Of a stretch of DNA of 64,000 bases, positions 22,582 through 33,230 are shown in pieces. Position 1 is the stretch's first letter; each line of letters opens with the position of its first letter. The translations under genes were made by a program, and so were the position numbers. Location of the stretch: contig CAMXCT020005112.1 in NCBI GenBank assembly GCA_947184155.2, positions 32,501 through 96,500 of the forward strand. The letters are read 5' to 3'. The notes under the pieces were generated by a model. The model worked only from the letters and a program-made list of their open reading frames with translations, was not told the origin of the DNA and made no database searches. Source of the DNA: Cladocopium goreaui. Taxonomy: Eukaryota > Sar > Dinophyceae > Suessiales > Symbiodiniaceae.

Positions 22582-22686
22582 TACCCTCTGGTTATTTAAC
22601 ATAGAGCCTGAAAATCACCAATTTTTAATGGAAACTAGTCTTCCAACCCCTATCTGCCAGGGTCTATGCTAGTTTACCAGAGGGTA
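22582..22686. mobile_element. Family-2 element, copy 8 (diverged interior)
   Basis: The termini TACCCTCTGGTTATTTAAC and AGTTTACCAGAGGGTA are good, but the central 40 bases differ from the other copies. Confidence 0.82.
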
Positions 22687-23912
22687 TAACCAACCAAAGT
22701 CAAGATGCGTTTTGCTTCAGTAAGAAATACGGAGATTTTCACGATTTTCACCTGGCCAAATCCAAGTGGCAGCACAGCCGCGTTGGCATCATCGTGGATG
22801 CAATGAAGCCTCAAGATCAAAATTCAGAAGATGAAGACACGAAAGCACCTATACACATGTGATAAGTTGTGTATGGGAAATACCCCAATGATAAAAATAT
22901 AGATATCGATACTACTGTAAGCACTCTAAGCACTCTAAGCCTGTATATCATAAGATAATTACATGTATGGGTTTGCCTCTTGTCTAAAAGTGGAGGATAT
23001 GCTTCTAGCATAACCATTGAATAGTGCAGAACATGATCAACCATGGCATGGAATGTGGTTCCAAAAAATTGATGTTATCCCTTTTCACCACAGGTCACCC
23101 TTGCCAAAATGACCAATCAATTGCAGGATTTTGGGTTCCCGACATTTATAGAGAACCTCTATCAAAGACGGACAACAACACTTTCCCCTGTCTATCCCAA
23201 GTGCGGTTGCTAAATATCCCAAATTCTGGTGGCTTATCCTCCAATTGACCCTGAAGATAGAGCATTTTTAGTAGAAACAAATCTTCCAACCCAAAGTCAT
23301 GGCAGGGTTGTCACGTTCACTGTATACCCAATGGTCTCCCGCAGAAGTTGCCATGCAAAGGCACAGGCGGTTGCTGGCCCAAGCCTTCAGCTCGGGCAAA
23401 CCATACCTGAGCCACTTCGAATTGCGGAGAATGTGGTTATGGATCAATACCTATACATACCATTTTTAGTGGGATGAACATCCATTTACCAGCTATTTTG
23501 ATGTTCACCAGGGGTACACGGTTTTGACACACTGCCATGTTGGTCCACGGGTGAACTCAAATCCAATGGTTGATCATCGGGATTTCATCTAATGAAGGCC
23601 GAGAACAGAATGATCCTTTTCAATCTTTCACTTTTCAAAAGGATCCTTGACCATGAGTTTGAGTGGGCTCTTTGCTCCTTCCAGCCCTTGTCAGCATTAT
23701 TTCAAAACTTCAAAGCATCATCACTACCAATCCCCAAACTCAGACCAATTTCCACCATCAATTTGCACCCTGGACTGTCATATGGAATCCACCAAATTTC
23801 CATTTCCCACAGGACAATTTCTTTCCAAACCCACAGAATTGTCATCCAGTTTTCTGTTGATGACCCTTTCATTCAATTTTCAATGACACACCCCCAATTT
23901 TTCATGATACTG

Positions 23913-24021
23913 TACTGTCTGGTAATTTAACGTAGCTATTGAAAATTGCCATAGAAATAGTTGGCTTACCCATTAAAAATGATTGATTTTTCATGTTTTT
24001 TTGTATGTTTACCAGAGGGTA
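23913..24021. mobile_element. Family-2 element, copy 9
   Basis: The copy runs from TACTGTCTGGTAATTTAACG to ATGTTTACCAGAGGGTA. Confidence 0.85.
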
Positions 24022-24109
24022 AAACCTATCATCCTTATTTTTGTTGATGACTCTTTCACTCAATTTTCCATTGCACATCCGGTTTTTCATCATAAGGCCT
24101 TCCATTTTT

Positions 24110-24204
24110 TCCCCAGCTTCTGCGTTTCCAGGTGCTGAACGCAAAAACTCAGCAATTGCCACAGTTCCCGGCCATCCATCGACACGTCGCTGACTGAACC
24201 CGAC
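24110..24204 (-). CDS. Exon-like island, frame ambiguous
   Basis: The island follows a CCCAG acceptor. One frame reads SMDGRELWQLLSFC and resembles a PPR helix pair; a second reads VAIAEFLRSAPGNAEAG. The phase of the preceding exon does not settle which is used. Confidence 0.4.
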
Positions 24205-24408
24205 CTGGGAGGGACCAACAAAAGGTTTCGGGAAAGTTGGGAATAATAGATGGAATCTTTAATTTTCAATTATTATTGTGAATAAACAAATCAGACAACA
24301 ATCAATTTCGAGTTGAAAACAGTGTCCGATGTCATCCAGTTTTAAATCGGATTTTCCGTTATAAACCAACCATTTTGATCCATGTTTTGGGTCCTTCCTG
24401 GAAGACAC

Positions 24409-24483
24409 CCAGTTGTCTCCGAGCGACAGCAAGGCAAAGGCTTCCTGAAGCACCCGCGCACTGCGGCAGCAGTCGGGGGCCAC
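24409..24483 (-). CDS. Exon-like island (VLQEAFALLSLGDNW)
   Basis: Exactly 25 codons lie between a CTGATCAG acceptor and a GG|GTGTCT donor, reading APDCCRSARVLQEAFALLSL. The helical, Ala/Leu-rich character fits an alpha-solenoid N-terminal part of the PPR protein, but no PPR motif is visible. Confidence 0.5.
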
Positions 24484-24524
24484 CTGATCAGACAAATTGG
24501 AACATGAACCAACCAATGGTTTAG

Positions 24525-25145
24525 TGATGGTGGCTAAATAATGGTGGTTAATGATGATTAATGATGGTTAATGAGGGATAATGACGGTTAATGATCGTTC
24601 ATGATGGTTGATGATCGTTCATGATGGTTGATGATCGTTCATGATGGTCCATGATGGTTAATGATGGTTCATGATGGTTCATGATGGTTGAGGATGGTTA
24701 ATGATGGTTAATGGTGGTTACTGATGATTCATGATGGTTCATGATGGTTAATGGTGGTTAATGATTGTTGATGATGGGTAATGATGCTTAATGATGGTTA
24801 ATGATGGTTAATAATGGTTCATGATGGTTCATGATGGTTAATGGTGGTTAATGGTGGTTAATGATGGTTAATAACAGTTAATGATGGTTAATGGTGGTTA
24901 ATGATGCTTCATGATGGTTCATGGTGGTTAATGGTGGTTAATGATGGTTAATGATGATTAATGATGATTAATGATGGTTAATGAGGGATAATGACCGTTA
25001 ATGATGGCTGATGATCGTTCATGATGGTTCATGATGGTTAATGATGGTTCATGATGGTTCATGATGGTTGAGGATGGTTAATGATGGTTAATGATGGTTA
25101 ATGGTGGTTAATGATGATTCATGATGGTTAACGATGGTTAATGAC
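24525..25145. repeat. 10-bp minisatellite (TTAATGATGG / TTCATGATGG)
   Basis: About 60 imperfect units of TT[A/C]ATGATGG, with GTGG, GAGG and ATCG variants. The array stops 12 bases before family-1 copy 9 and its unit resembles the GGTGGTT element end, so it may have grown out of an element terminus. Confidence 0.95.
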
Positions 25146-25156
25146 CATATGCAAAA

Positions 25157-25265
25157 CTGGTTGGTGGTATACCTACCCCGCTGAAAAACATGAATTAGTC
25201 AGTTGGGATTATGAATTTCCCAACTGGATGGAAACATAATCCAACTGTTCCAAACCACTAACCAG
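25157..25265 (+). mobile_element. Family-1 element, copy 9
   Basis: The copy begins CTGGTTGGTGGTATACC and ends CCAAACCACTAACCAG. The hairpin GTTGGGA..TCCCAAC is intact. Confidence 0.88.
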
Positions 25266-25269
25266 ATAA

Positions 25270-26550
25270 TGATGGCAAATTATGGCAAATTACGGTTACT
25301 GATCTTAAACAATGGCAACAATGGTTTGTAGTGGTCGCTATTTATAAGTAACCATCATTAACCATCATCAATCATTAACCATCATAAACCTATGGTTACT
25401 TATGGTTACTCATGGTTAACCGCTATCATGTGCGGAAACCCTTTGTGGCTGCCGTGGCTGTTGGGAATGGTGGGATACCAATGGCTCCGTCCTAACAGAA
25501 GTAGATGTGGTAAACCACCAAAAAAAATCCCGCAATTTGCCAGAAATGGGTTGTATATGGCGCGAATACTTGAAGATTATGGGGATATACAGTACAGGTA
25601 CCGGGGATATGAAGCAATTTATGTCATATGAAAGCAACCATAAGAAGTGAGTACAGGAAGTGGCCCCGGAAACGTTACATTTATTGGAATTCAACCACCA
25701 AACATTTTGATTGAATCTGGAATTCAAGCACCAAACTTGTTGATTTAATCAACAACAATATATGATTTGCAGTTAATCTACGATTCGTAAGCGAATTGAA
25801 GCAAGAATATATGGATGGGTGGACGCAAACCATAACTTGGAGAACCCTTTCTGTATGGGTGCACGAAAGGATTTTTGTTGTTATTTGTGATAGCAGTTAT
25901 AACTTCCGTTTTGCTGTTGTTGGTTTGCTTGCTCCATTATATGGGTATAAGTCACAATTATGACCACCTCCTATTAGAAGGACTAACATGACCTGTCGGG
26001 TCATTTGGCCTTGACACAAATTTTGACAACTAATCACATCTGAATATGCATGTATCGGCGTGTTCCAAAAAGCAAAAGTTGAAACTTGAATGGCGAAACG
26101 ATGCTCAAACATTGTACGGAGAGCGACTGAACAGGCTTATTTGAGCCAATGATAACACCAGGAAGACATATGTCCAAAAGAAACAACATCAACACATCGC
26201 AATAATATCATGATATCATGGAGGTAAACCACCCAATTGTAAGCAAAAAATCATTGCAGCTATAAACGCTTCTTGCATATGTGTATAGAGACTAATATAT
26301 AATTCCACATGATATAAGTGGGGTATTTCCTATTTATAGAACTGGATTCTAGCCATGGCCAGTATTGGACATGTCGAATTCAGATTACCAACATCCTACA
26401 GTACCAGAGTAACCATCCAGTTGGTTTACCCAGCCTTCAAGGTTTGAGGCTGTCGATCTGGCTGCGCCCTGCCCGCTGACTTTGAAACAAACAACTGGGA
26501 GATATGGAAGTGTAGTGGTGAAACCCAGAATCAGAAAAATCAGCACACAT
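25270..26550. other. Gene-free AT-rich stretch
   Basis: No convincing exon. The open frames at 25392-25727 overlap on both strands, have no splice-bounded GC-rich core and are not supported. A minus-strand island near 26440-26480 (QRAGRSQIDSL) is too short to call. Confidence 0.5.
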
Positions 26551-26553
26551 TAT

Positions 26554-26651
26554 CCAATTGGTGGTTTCAACCCCCCTGAAACATATTAGTCGGATTGGAT
26601 CATCATCCCAACTATTGGGGAAAATAAAAAATGTTCCAGACCACCAACCAG
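26554..26651 (+). mobile_element. Family-1 element, copy 10
   Basis: The copy begins (C)AATTGGTGGTTTCAACC and ends CCAGACCACCAACCAG, so the left terminus is mutated. A TATATA run follows directly. Confidence 0.82.
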
Positions 26652-27117
26652 GTATGTATATATATATATATAATATATATATATATACTTGAGATGGTTG
26701 AATAAGGAACACTTGGGGATTGAACCAGCTAACGCGTGGGCTTTCCCCACAAGGTCTGTCTTAAAATGGATACACTGAATTTTCAATGTTTCGTCGTAAG
26801 TGGATAGTGGGAAAAGCACGATAAACCACGGGGGTTGGGGCGGCCTGGCACAATATTTTCAGACAAGCCATCCAACAAAGAGAAGGATACAACTTGGTAC
26901 AGCCATCATGAAGTGATAACAACCACCCTCCTAAAAAAGGTGAATCCCCCATATTGGCTGATTAACAAGCCTTAACTCCTGGCTGAAGCGCTGGGAAAGC
27001 TGCAGCAATGAGCTTCGACAGCTAAACCCTGGCGTCTGGAAAGAACATGGCATCCGGGCATCCGAGGATGGAAATTTGGGGATGCATCCAAACCTCTTGG
27101 GGGATAAACATCCGCAA

Positions 27118-27226
27118 CTGGTTGGTGCTTGAGCCCTACCCCTCTGAAAAATATGAGTTAGTCAGTTGGGATGATCAAATTCCCAATATAGGGAAAATAA
27201 AATTCATGTTCCAAACCACCAACCAG
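27118..27226 (+). mobile_element. Family-1 element, copy 11
   Basis: The copy begins CTGGTTGGTGCTTGAGCC and ends CCAAACCACCAACCAG. Confidence 0.88.
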
Positions 27227-27925
27227 ATAAACATCCATTTTGGGGAGAGCAGAAGGATACCAGGGTTTTGCCTCCCCATTTTTCAGTTGACACAAAAACT
27301 TGTAGTAAGCGTATGAACATTTCCATATTTGCTGATGAAATCATGGTCATTTTTGTTGCAAAAATTCACATCATGTCGCATCCCAAGCTTTTGGTACTTC
27401 AACCTTGGTATTTGCTGGTTGGCTCCCAATTTTGTTGCTTGACACATCTTATTTGTTGCTTCGATTCGCATTTACTTCACATCTACTTAGGTTTGTAAAA
27501 AAAAACATTGGGTTCATAGGTCATCTATACCGCAACCTTGCCTTTATGAGCAAGTTGTTGCGCCAATCACTAGGAAGGCCCCCTCCAGGTATGTTTGTCA
27601 GTTTATGTTACCTCATCTAACTACAATGATATTCATCACCGCCAGTCCATCCGCTACCCTGGTCATTGCAGCCAGCTTAGCTTATGGACAGCCATCTTGT
27701 AGCTGGATTGATAGCTATCACCATACTATCCTTACATCACGATTTTTGCTGCTAAATTACCCATAATGCTAGCTGCAGTAGGTTCATTTGATTCTATTCA
27801 ACCACATTAACCATGATTAAACCTCACCAAAACCATTGAAACCAATGAATCCCACATTTTTGACTGTGTTTCTTTCTTCTCCTCTCCCACTGTTTCCGAC
27901 TGAGACAATGAGGCCCCCGGCTCAC

Positions 27926-27967
27926 CACTTTGCCCTGCACTTCATCCTGCGGCCAGCACGCCACCAG
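27926..27967 (-). CDS. Micro-exon candidate (LVACWPQDEVQGKV)
   Basis: Fourteen codons lie between an AATGTAG acceptor and a strong GTG|GTGAGC donor. Composition is GC-rich against an AT-rich background. Too short for a family assignment. Confidence 0.35.
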
Positions 27968-28249
27968 CTACATTGGTGGAACAGTTCCAACTATATAGGA
28001 ACCCCAAGTCATAGCAGCAATAATTTAGATATTATATATAATCCTGGTTTCGCACTCTTCTTGGCAATTGTGCATTTTTTTTGCTGGGTTACTGTAAATG
28101 TATAGATAATTTTTGACCAACCAAGCAACCAACACGTGAGTATGGGGCAAGCTTGGGTCAGAATGTGTGGATGCAGCTAAAGACAACTACAAGTAATTAC
28201 AAGCAAGCAAATGGGGATTCAAACCACCAACTGTAGTACAAAGACTATT

Positions 28250-28362
28250 TACCCTCTAGTAATGACTAACAGTTTGCTATTGAAAATTGCCATAGAAATA
28301 GTGGATTTACCCATTGAAAACGGCGATTTTCCATAGTTATGTAAACGTTTAACCAGAGGGTA
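28250..28362. mobile_element. Family-2 element, copy 10
   Basis: The copy runs from TACCCTCTAGTAATGACTAAC to GTTTAACCAGAGGGTA. It sits only a few bases downstream of the putative transmembrane exon on the minus strand, so its TIR provides the first possible splice donor after that exon. Confidence 0.88.
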
Positions 28363-28365
28363 AGA

Positions 28366-28790
28366 CATGTTAAGAATAATACAGCTTGTGCAGCAACGCT
28401 GAGAAGCAGAACACAGGCACAAACCGTAATCCAAGCCAAAGCAAAGTTCGTCAGTGTCGCTTCCTTCGCTTCCGTTGGCTCCACAGCATCCGACACGTCG
28501 GAAAACAGTTCCCCATCATTTTGGGTTTGCACAACACCTTCAGGTGGAAGAAAATCAGGGAACCAAGACGTGGATTGACCTCCTTTCGGGAATCTTCAAT
28601 CGGGCAGGTTCCTTTCCTCCCAGGTGTCCCAAGTGGTGCCATACGTCTGTCCTGTCCAGCCCGGAGATACGAGCCAAAAAACCCGACAGTCGCATTTGCC
28701 GGGGATATCCCAATTGCTGAGCAACTTTTCGGAAACCATGGATTGCCTACGGTCTCTTCTGGCATCCAAGCATCTCATTTTTTCGGACAC
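28366..28790 (-). CDS. Candidate membrane-protein exon(s), interrupted by TGA
   Basis: One minus-strand frame is open from about 28790 to 28366 except for a TGA at 28596-28598. Upstream of the stop it reads CRVFWLVSPGWTGQTYG and WDTWEERNLPD. Downstream it reads an acidic stretch (QNDGELFSDVSDAVEPTEA) and then a hydrophobic helix (ALAWITVCACVLLLSVAAQA), a likely transmembrane segment. The TGA may lie in a small intron or mark a decayed gene. The overlapping 208-codon plus-strand frame is judged an antisense shadow. Confidence 0.45.
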
Positions 28791-29337
28791 TGTACAGCAT
28801 TTTGTGCAATACCAAAATTACTGACCGAACAAACAAATCATGGGGACAAGAAACAAACGAAGAAAGCACACACAGCAAAGTCCACTGTGATGTTTCAAAA
28901 AAACACCACAGATGCAAGCAACGAAGCTTGGGGGCTGCTGTACTCCTCAGAGTTTGGACTTCGAAAAAACGACCAGAAGGCCTGGAGTTGGTCATTGGGT
29001 TTCCACCAGTAGTTGATGAACTCTTCGGTTTTGCTGGTTTCAATTTCCTTTATTCTATATGTATACATGTATGTATACATGTATGTATATATATATATAT
29101 TCATTCATTTCTTTTCTGATGGGTGTTTCACCAAGTTGACACATCACCGCAGTTTCACCCACTTAGATGGGCCATGGAGTTAGTCACAGAAAGATCAACA
29201 AGGCATACGTTTCGGCATCTCTCTGGGTAGATTGCCATATCCCACTTAGTACATGGGCTATATCCCCAGTTATGTAAGTAATGTTATATATATGAGCAAT
29301 CGGCAAAACCTCAATTGAAAAATGCGATCTCGGGTCA

Positions 29338-29377
29338 AAGTTATCGTTTTTGGGACTTCACTATATCGTTTTACAGT
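29338..29377. repeat. Dispersed repeat, also at 30253-30291
   Basis: The block GTTTTTGGGACTTCACTATA plus TCGTTTTACA recurs at 30253-30291, about 0.9 kb away in the same orientation. It is not obviously part of families 1 or 2. Confidence 0.8.
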
Positions 29378-29599
29378 AAATCCTGATTGCATCATTTGCA
29401 TCCCCTGGCAAACTGCGTGCGGAAAGCCTTTTTACACCCCCACTTCAGCGTCTGAAGCATCTTTGGCTGCCCCGCGCTTTCTTTTGCAGCGCTCCAACTG
29501 TATGGTATGGTAGCATTCACTCCCCAGCGTCTGGGTAGCAAACCATCAACATGGTCCAATGCTTTTGCCTTGGCTATCTTCATCTAGGAGAAAGATCGC

Positions 29600-30405
29600 C
29601 AAACCGGACCTGCAGGTGCAGGTGTGCCGGTGTGCCCGAGATGAGCCAGGATTGACTAAAGCAACGGAGCGTCGCAAAAAAAAAGAATATGCATAGCAGC
29701 GAAAAGATCGCAATAAGCAAGTGATAATATTCAACGGCAAAGAATCATCTCAAGAATCTTTTCGCATCTGGGCCATCCATCAGCGAAGGACATTTTGTCA
29801 AGAAAAGGTTATCGTTTAGTTATTGTTTTCGTTATCGTTCAAAGAGGGAAACATTTTTGGAAAATGGCATGAACCAAGGAATGTTGGAAAGGAGGCCTGT
29901 TGTCATCGTCAATGCTTGCATGAAAGCGGGAAGATACAAAACGCTCATCCGGAAGGCTTGAACAATGGCGAGACAAAAAGAGCATCCAAATCCAGCTAAT
30001 TAGTTACCACATACTGTAGCAATACGTGCTTGGATACAAAACTGTTTGCAATAATCAGAAAAAAAGAAATTGGCCAGGATCAAGAGTGTCAGCATACTTG
30101 TGCACATCTTCCGTTGTGTGAGCTGGTCATGACGTATACCCCACAACTGAGAGCCTAGATGATCTAGATGCTTCTAGAACAGGTATCCACCATCATGTCA
30201 TGTACACCACCCCTTCACTTCCCACAATGCTTTTACATATGATATGATTCCCACGTTATAGTTTTTGGGACTTCACTATATCGTTTTACATATCAAGATG
30301 TATATTTTTACATGAAAGATCGCTCGAATACATACCTCCTACACGGAGAGTTTAGCCTCTTGCTCATATATATATATATATACACATATGGATAATATTG
30401 GATAA
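29600..30405. other. Gene-free stretch
   Basis: No convincing exon. A minus-strand frame at 29392-29583 ends in TGA and could be an exon tail, but no splice border or family supports it. The rest is AT-rich with one copy of the dispersed repeat. Confidence 0.45.
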
Positions 30406-30411
30406 TTATGG

Positions 30412-30514
30412 CTGGTTGGTGGTTTTAACCATCTTCAAACATATTAGTCAATGGGAAGGATGACATCCCATATATGAAATGGAAAATACAAATCATGTTC
30501 CAAACCACCAATCC
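30412..30514 (+). mobile_element. Family-1 element, copy 12 (rightmost)
   Basis: The copy begins CTGGTTGGTGGTTTTAACC and ends CCAAACCACCAATCC, a diverged right terminus. No further copies were seen to the right in the window. Confidence 0.84.
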
Positions 30515-30699
30515 GATGGATACATATGGGCTATTCATGGGTCATTAAATGTCCCCATTTTTCACATCACCCAACCATGAATGGTATTTCTGGTCTTTTT
30601 TATGGCTATTTTTTCAGGTGATGTCCAATATACCAAAATGGGACAGTTACCAACCCCTGCATATGGGCTATATATGGGCCATATCCCCAGTGATCCGTC

Positions 30700-30854
30700 G
30701 CAGCGGCGCCTCCACCTCCAGGGTGACCTCCTCGCCCGCGGTGTCGGGCGCCGGGACTTCGACCGCTGCGGGGCGCGACGGTTTGGGGCCGCGGGAGAGG
30801 AGGTGTTTGGCCTTGGTGACGGTGAGATATCGGGGGATATGAACAACTGGCACT
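30700..30854 (-). CDS. GC-rich exon, unknown protein
   Basis: After a TGCCAG acceptor the best frame reads YLTVTKAKHLLSRG, then a Pro/Ala linker, then AGEEVTLEVEAPLRRITG. The other two frames are Arg/Pro-rich and look like shadows. GC content is far above the flanks, as in the confirmed exons. The donor is unclear (GC donor near 30710 or later). Confidence 0.5.
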
Positions 30855-31795
30855 AGCGATTTGGGCCAAATATATCACAATAAACATGAAAAAATCTGTA
30901 GGCCCATTCACTGTCAAAATATATCACAATTGAATGGGGATATATACAAAATATCTGGGCCCGTATTCTGTAGGTATAGAAATGCCCAAATATATCACAA
31001 TATGTTGAAACAACTCTAGACTTGAATGCGAAAAAGATGGAGTTTCCCTTGAATCAGTCCAGTGAGGTAGAAAAATCTGGCTGTTGGCTCAAGCACTGTC
31101 GACATGGGTGGCCCTTCTTATCCTGGGCATCTAATGGGATGGGTCAAAATTATCACCCGACATGACCCATACCCATATCCCGTTTGAACATGATATTTTT
31201 TTACCATAACATTTGCAGTATGGATCTCTATCTTATCTTCTCTTCAACCACCATTAGCCACCAGTGACCATAAAACCTACAGTATGAAGTTTGATCCCTA
31301 CCCCATCCGAGCGGCCAGGATGGACATGGGCGTTTGGCCACTGCTGTCCTTCTGAGCCTCAGCGTACGAGGCTACTGGATGTGCAGAACCAGAAGATCCC
31401 GAGAAAAGCACATGTGGCTTCGTTATCGGTTATAAAGCCAGTTATGGGCTATTGCCCAACTGTGGATATTTGAATATATTGGAATATAATATTAATATTA
31501 ATATAATATATATATATATAATATGGGAATATGCAGTGAAAGTTAGATTCATGGGTCAGATGAATGGGTCATAGTCAAGTCGCTGGTTATTCCCACAAAA
31601 GGGGTGCGTATACCGCATTTGCCTGACAGAAATTCTACCCACACCCGTCTTCAACAATTAGACTGCAACATGTTATCCGTTGAACCTTAATAGAAAAAAT
31701 GCGTCCGTGAAAATCCCAACCAATTCCTTCTTCTTCATCTTCTTCTGGAGCTTTGATATAAGAGTCGGACAGTGCTCAACGCGAAACACATGAAT

Positions 31796-31985
31796 TCATG
31801 CCGCACTGCTCCAGAAAGAAGCGCTTGGCACGCCTTTTTCGTCCTCAATGGGCACTTGCGCAGCCAAGCCCTGCTGCAGCGCATCGTCCTGGTGCTGCTC
31901 TGGCAGCTGCGGGGGCCAGGGCGGCCACGGCGCAGGGCTGGGGGCGAAGTGCCAGGAGGGGCAGCCGCTGAGGCGACGTGCCAAC
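31796..31985 (-). CDS. Ran-like GTPase, last exon
   Basis: The exon of 190 bp ends in TGA (31796-31798). It reads LARRLSGCPSWHFAPSPAP, matching the Ran C-terminal pattern LARKL.GDPNL.FV..PALAPPE, and then a Pro/Gln-rich tail with LPEQHQDDALQQGLAAQ and a short acidic PIEDE in place of Ran's DEDDD end. The acceptor is CATCTCAG; the first base completes the Trp codon TG|G from 32803-32842, giving FEKPFWW|LARRL. Confidence 0.85.
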
Positions 31986-32549
31986 CTGAGATGATGGGAA
32001 TTTTCATGGGTTTCATAAGATCTTTATGGCACATTTGGGGAGTTTCATGGAAGTTCTAGGGGATTTTAGAGATTTTACTATTGGGGGAAGGATGTGATTA
32101 GGAAGCACGGGAGTAACATCCAATCACACCAGTCACATGAGAAGCGGTTGAAACTATGTGAGAACTTAATGGAATTGAATGAGAAACAATGGTGATGGAA
32201 CGATGAGGTAGAAATGGAGGGTTTGCCCTAGGGTTCTACAATCAAACTGAGATGGGACCAATGACCAAGGTGGCAGGTGCACTGAAAACTATCAGCCAGG
32301 TATATATCCTGTGCTGAGGGGAGCTTCTCAGGTACATAATTTGGAGGCACCGAATCTACAAAAGCTCCGCACAAGGCCAAATCTTCGGATATTTGATCAC
32401 AATAAATTTGGGATACAATATGCACCATTTTCTGCTACATCCATTTTTTTGGCGCAGTACCTGAATGGGCCATCGAAACCAAAGAAAACATTCCAAGCAA
32501 ATGCACCAAGTGCAACAAATCAATTCTATCATGGAATATCACCACACAC

Positions 32550-32614
32550 ACATACATACATACATTACATTACATTACATTACATTACATTACATTACAT
32601 TACATTACATACAT
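32550..32614. repeat. ACATT pentanucleotide repeat
   Basis: About ten units of ACATT, flanked by ACATAC units, in an intron of the GTPase gene. Confidence 0.95.
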
Positions 32615-32802
32615 ACATATATATATATATATAAATATGCACATGATTGTGTATTGATATATCTGGGTTACAGATGGGCTATTCACATATCCAACAATAA
32701 TAATAATGTGTATTATAATATATATGTTATTTTGATGGGTTATTACCCAGGTGAAGACCCACACATCGAAACATCGGTTTTCGCCAAAAACTTCGGAGGC
32801 AC

Positions 32803-32842
32803 CACCAGAAAGGCTTCTCGAAGTTTTGCCAGGTCTTGACGC
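32803..32842 (-). CDS. Ran-like GTPase, 40-bp micro-exon (NFEKPF)
   Basis: The exon reads VKTWQNFEKPFWW, matching the Ran segment SNYNFEKPFLWLA. The acceptor GTTGAG precedes GCGTC and the donor TG|GTGCCT. Forty bases are exactly what phases on both sides require. GCGTC also follows the upstream exon, a 5-base direct repeat at the intron borders with a GC donor. Confidence 0.88.
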
Positions 32843-32945
32843 CTCAACTGTGAGCTGGGCACCCCCAGTGATCAGTTGGGATATATCTAAAATATAAGTA
32901 GCTCAACTGTTGGGTTAATGGTGGATATATCTAAATATCTATAGT

Positions 32946-33125
32946 TGGATATGAAGATTTCCTAAAATGGTGGTAACCCCAGTTCTCTTCCATTTATAGA
33001 TCGGATTTTCCAATCATAAACCGTCTATAAATGATGACTGGTGGTACCCCCTAAAGGATGATAACTGGGTTTATAATGGAAAATCCGATCATAAACCAAT
33101 CTATTTTTGGGTATCCCAATTGAGG
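32946..33125. repeat. Inverted repeats with TAGATCGGATTTTCC
   Basis: GATCGGATTTTCCAATCATA is followed about 85 bases later by TGGAAAATCCGATCATAAACC. Related pieces (TTTCCTAAAA.GG, GGATTTTCC) occur at 17578-17640, 24345-24360 and 33740-33800, suggesting a third, older dispersed family. Confidence 0.55.
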
Positions 33126-33230
33126 AACCCCCATTAAATATATATGTATAGGCACGCTGTGTGCAATCTTATATATATATATGTATGTATATGAAAATGA
33201 CTTTATGTGACTTGATTAATCGTTAGTACA

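Larger units (their letters stand above)
20140..24109. other. AT-rich stretch with unassigned GC-rich islands
   Basis: Small GC-rich islands at about 20935-21035, 21260-21355, 22300-22375, 22745-22800 and 23330-23440 look like exons by composition and have AG/GT borders, but no reading frame could be tied to a family. They may encode the N-terminal part of the large PPR protein or belong to another gene. Confidence 0.35.

Noticed and set aside
24525..25145. Possible CRISPR-like array
   Set aside because: Units are 10 bases with no unique spacers; it is a minisatellite.
28386..29012. 208-codon plus-strand frame
   Set aside because: The opposite strand holds a more natural acidic plus transmembrane sequence; the plus frame has no family or splice support.
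31081..31095. TTGGCTCAAG, resembling the 3' end of the dinoflagellate spliced leader
   Set aside because: Only about ten bases match and no retrocopy-like coding sequence follows it.
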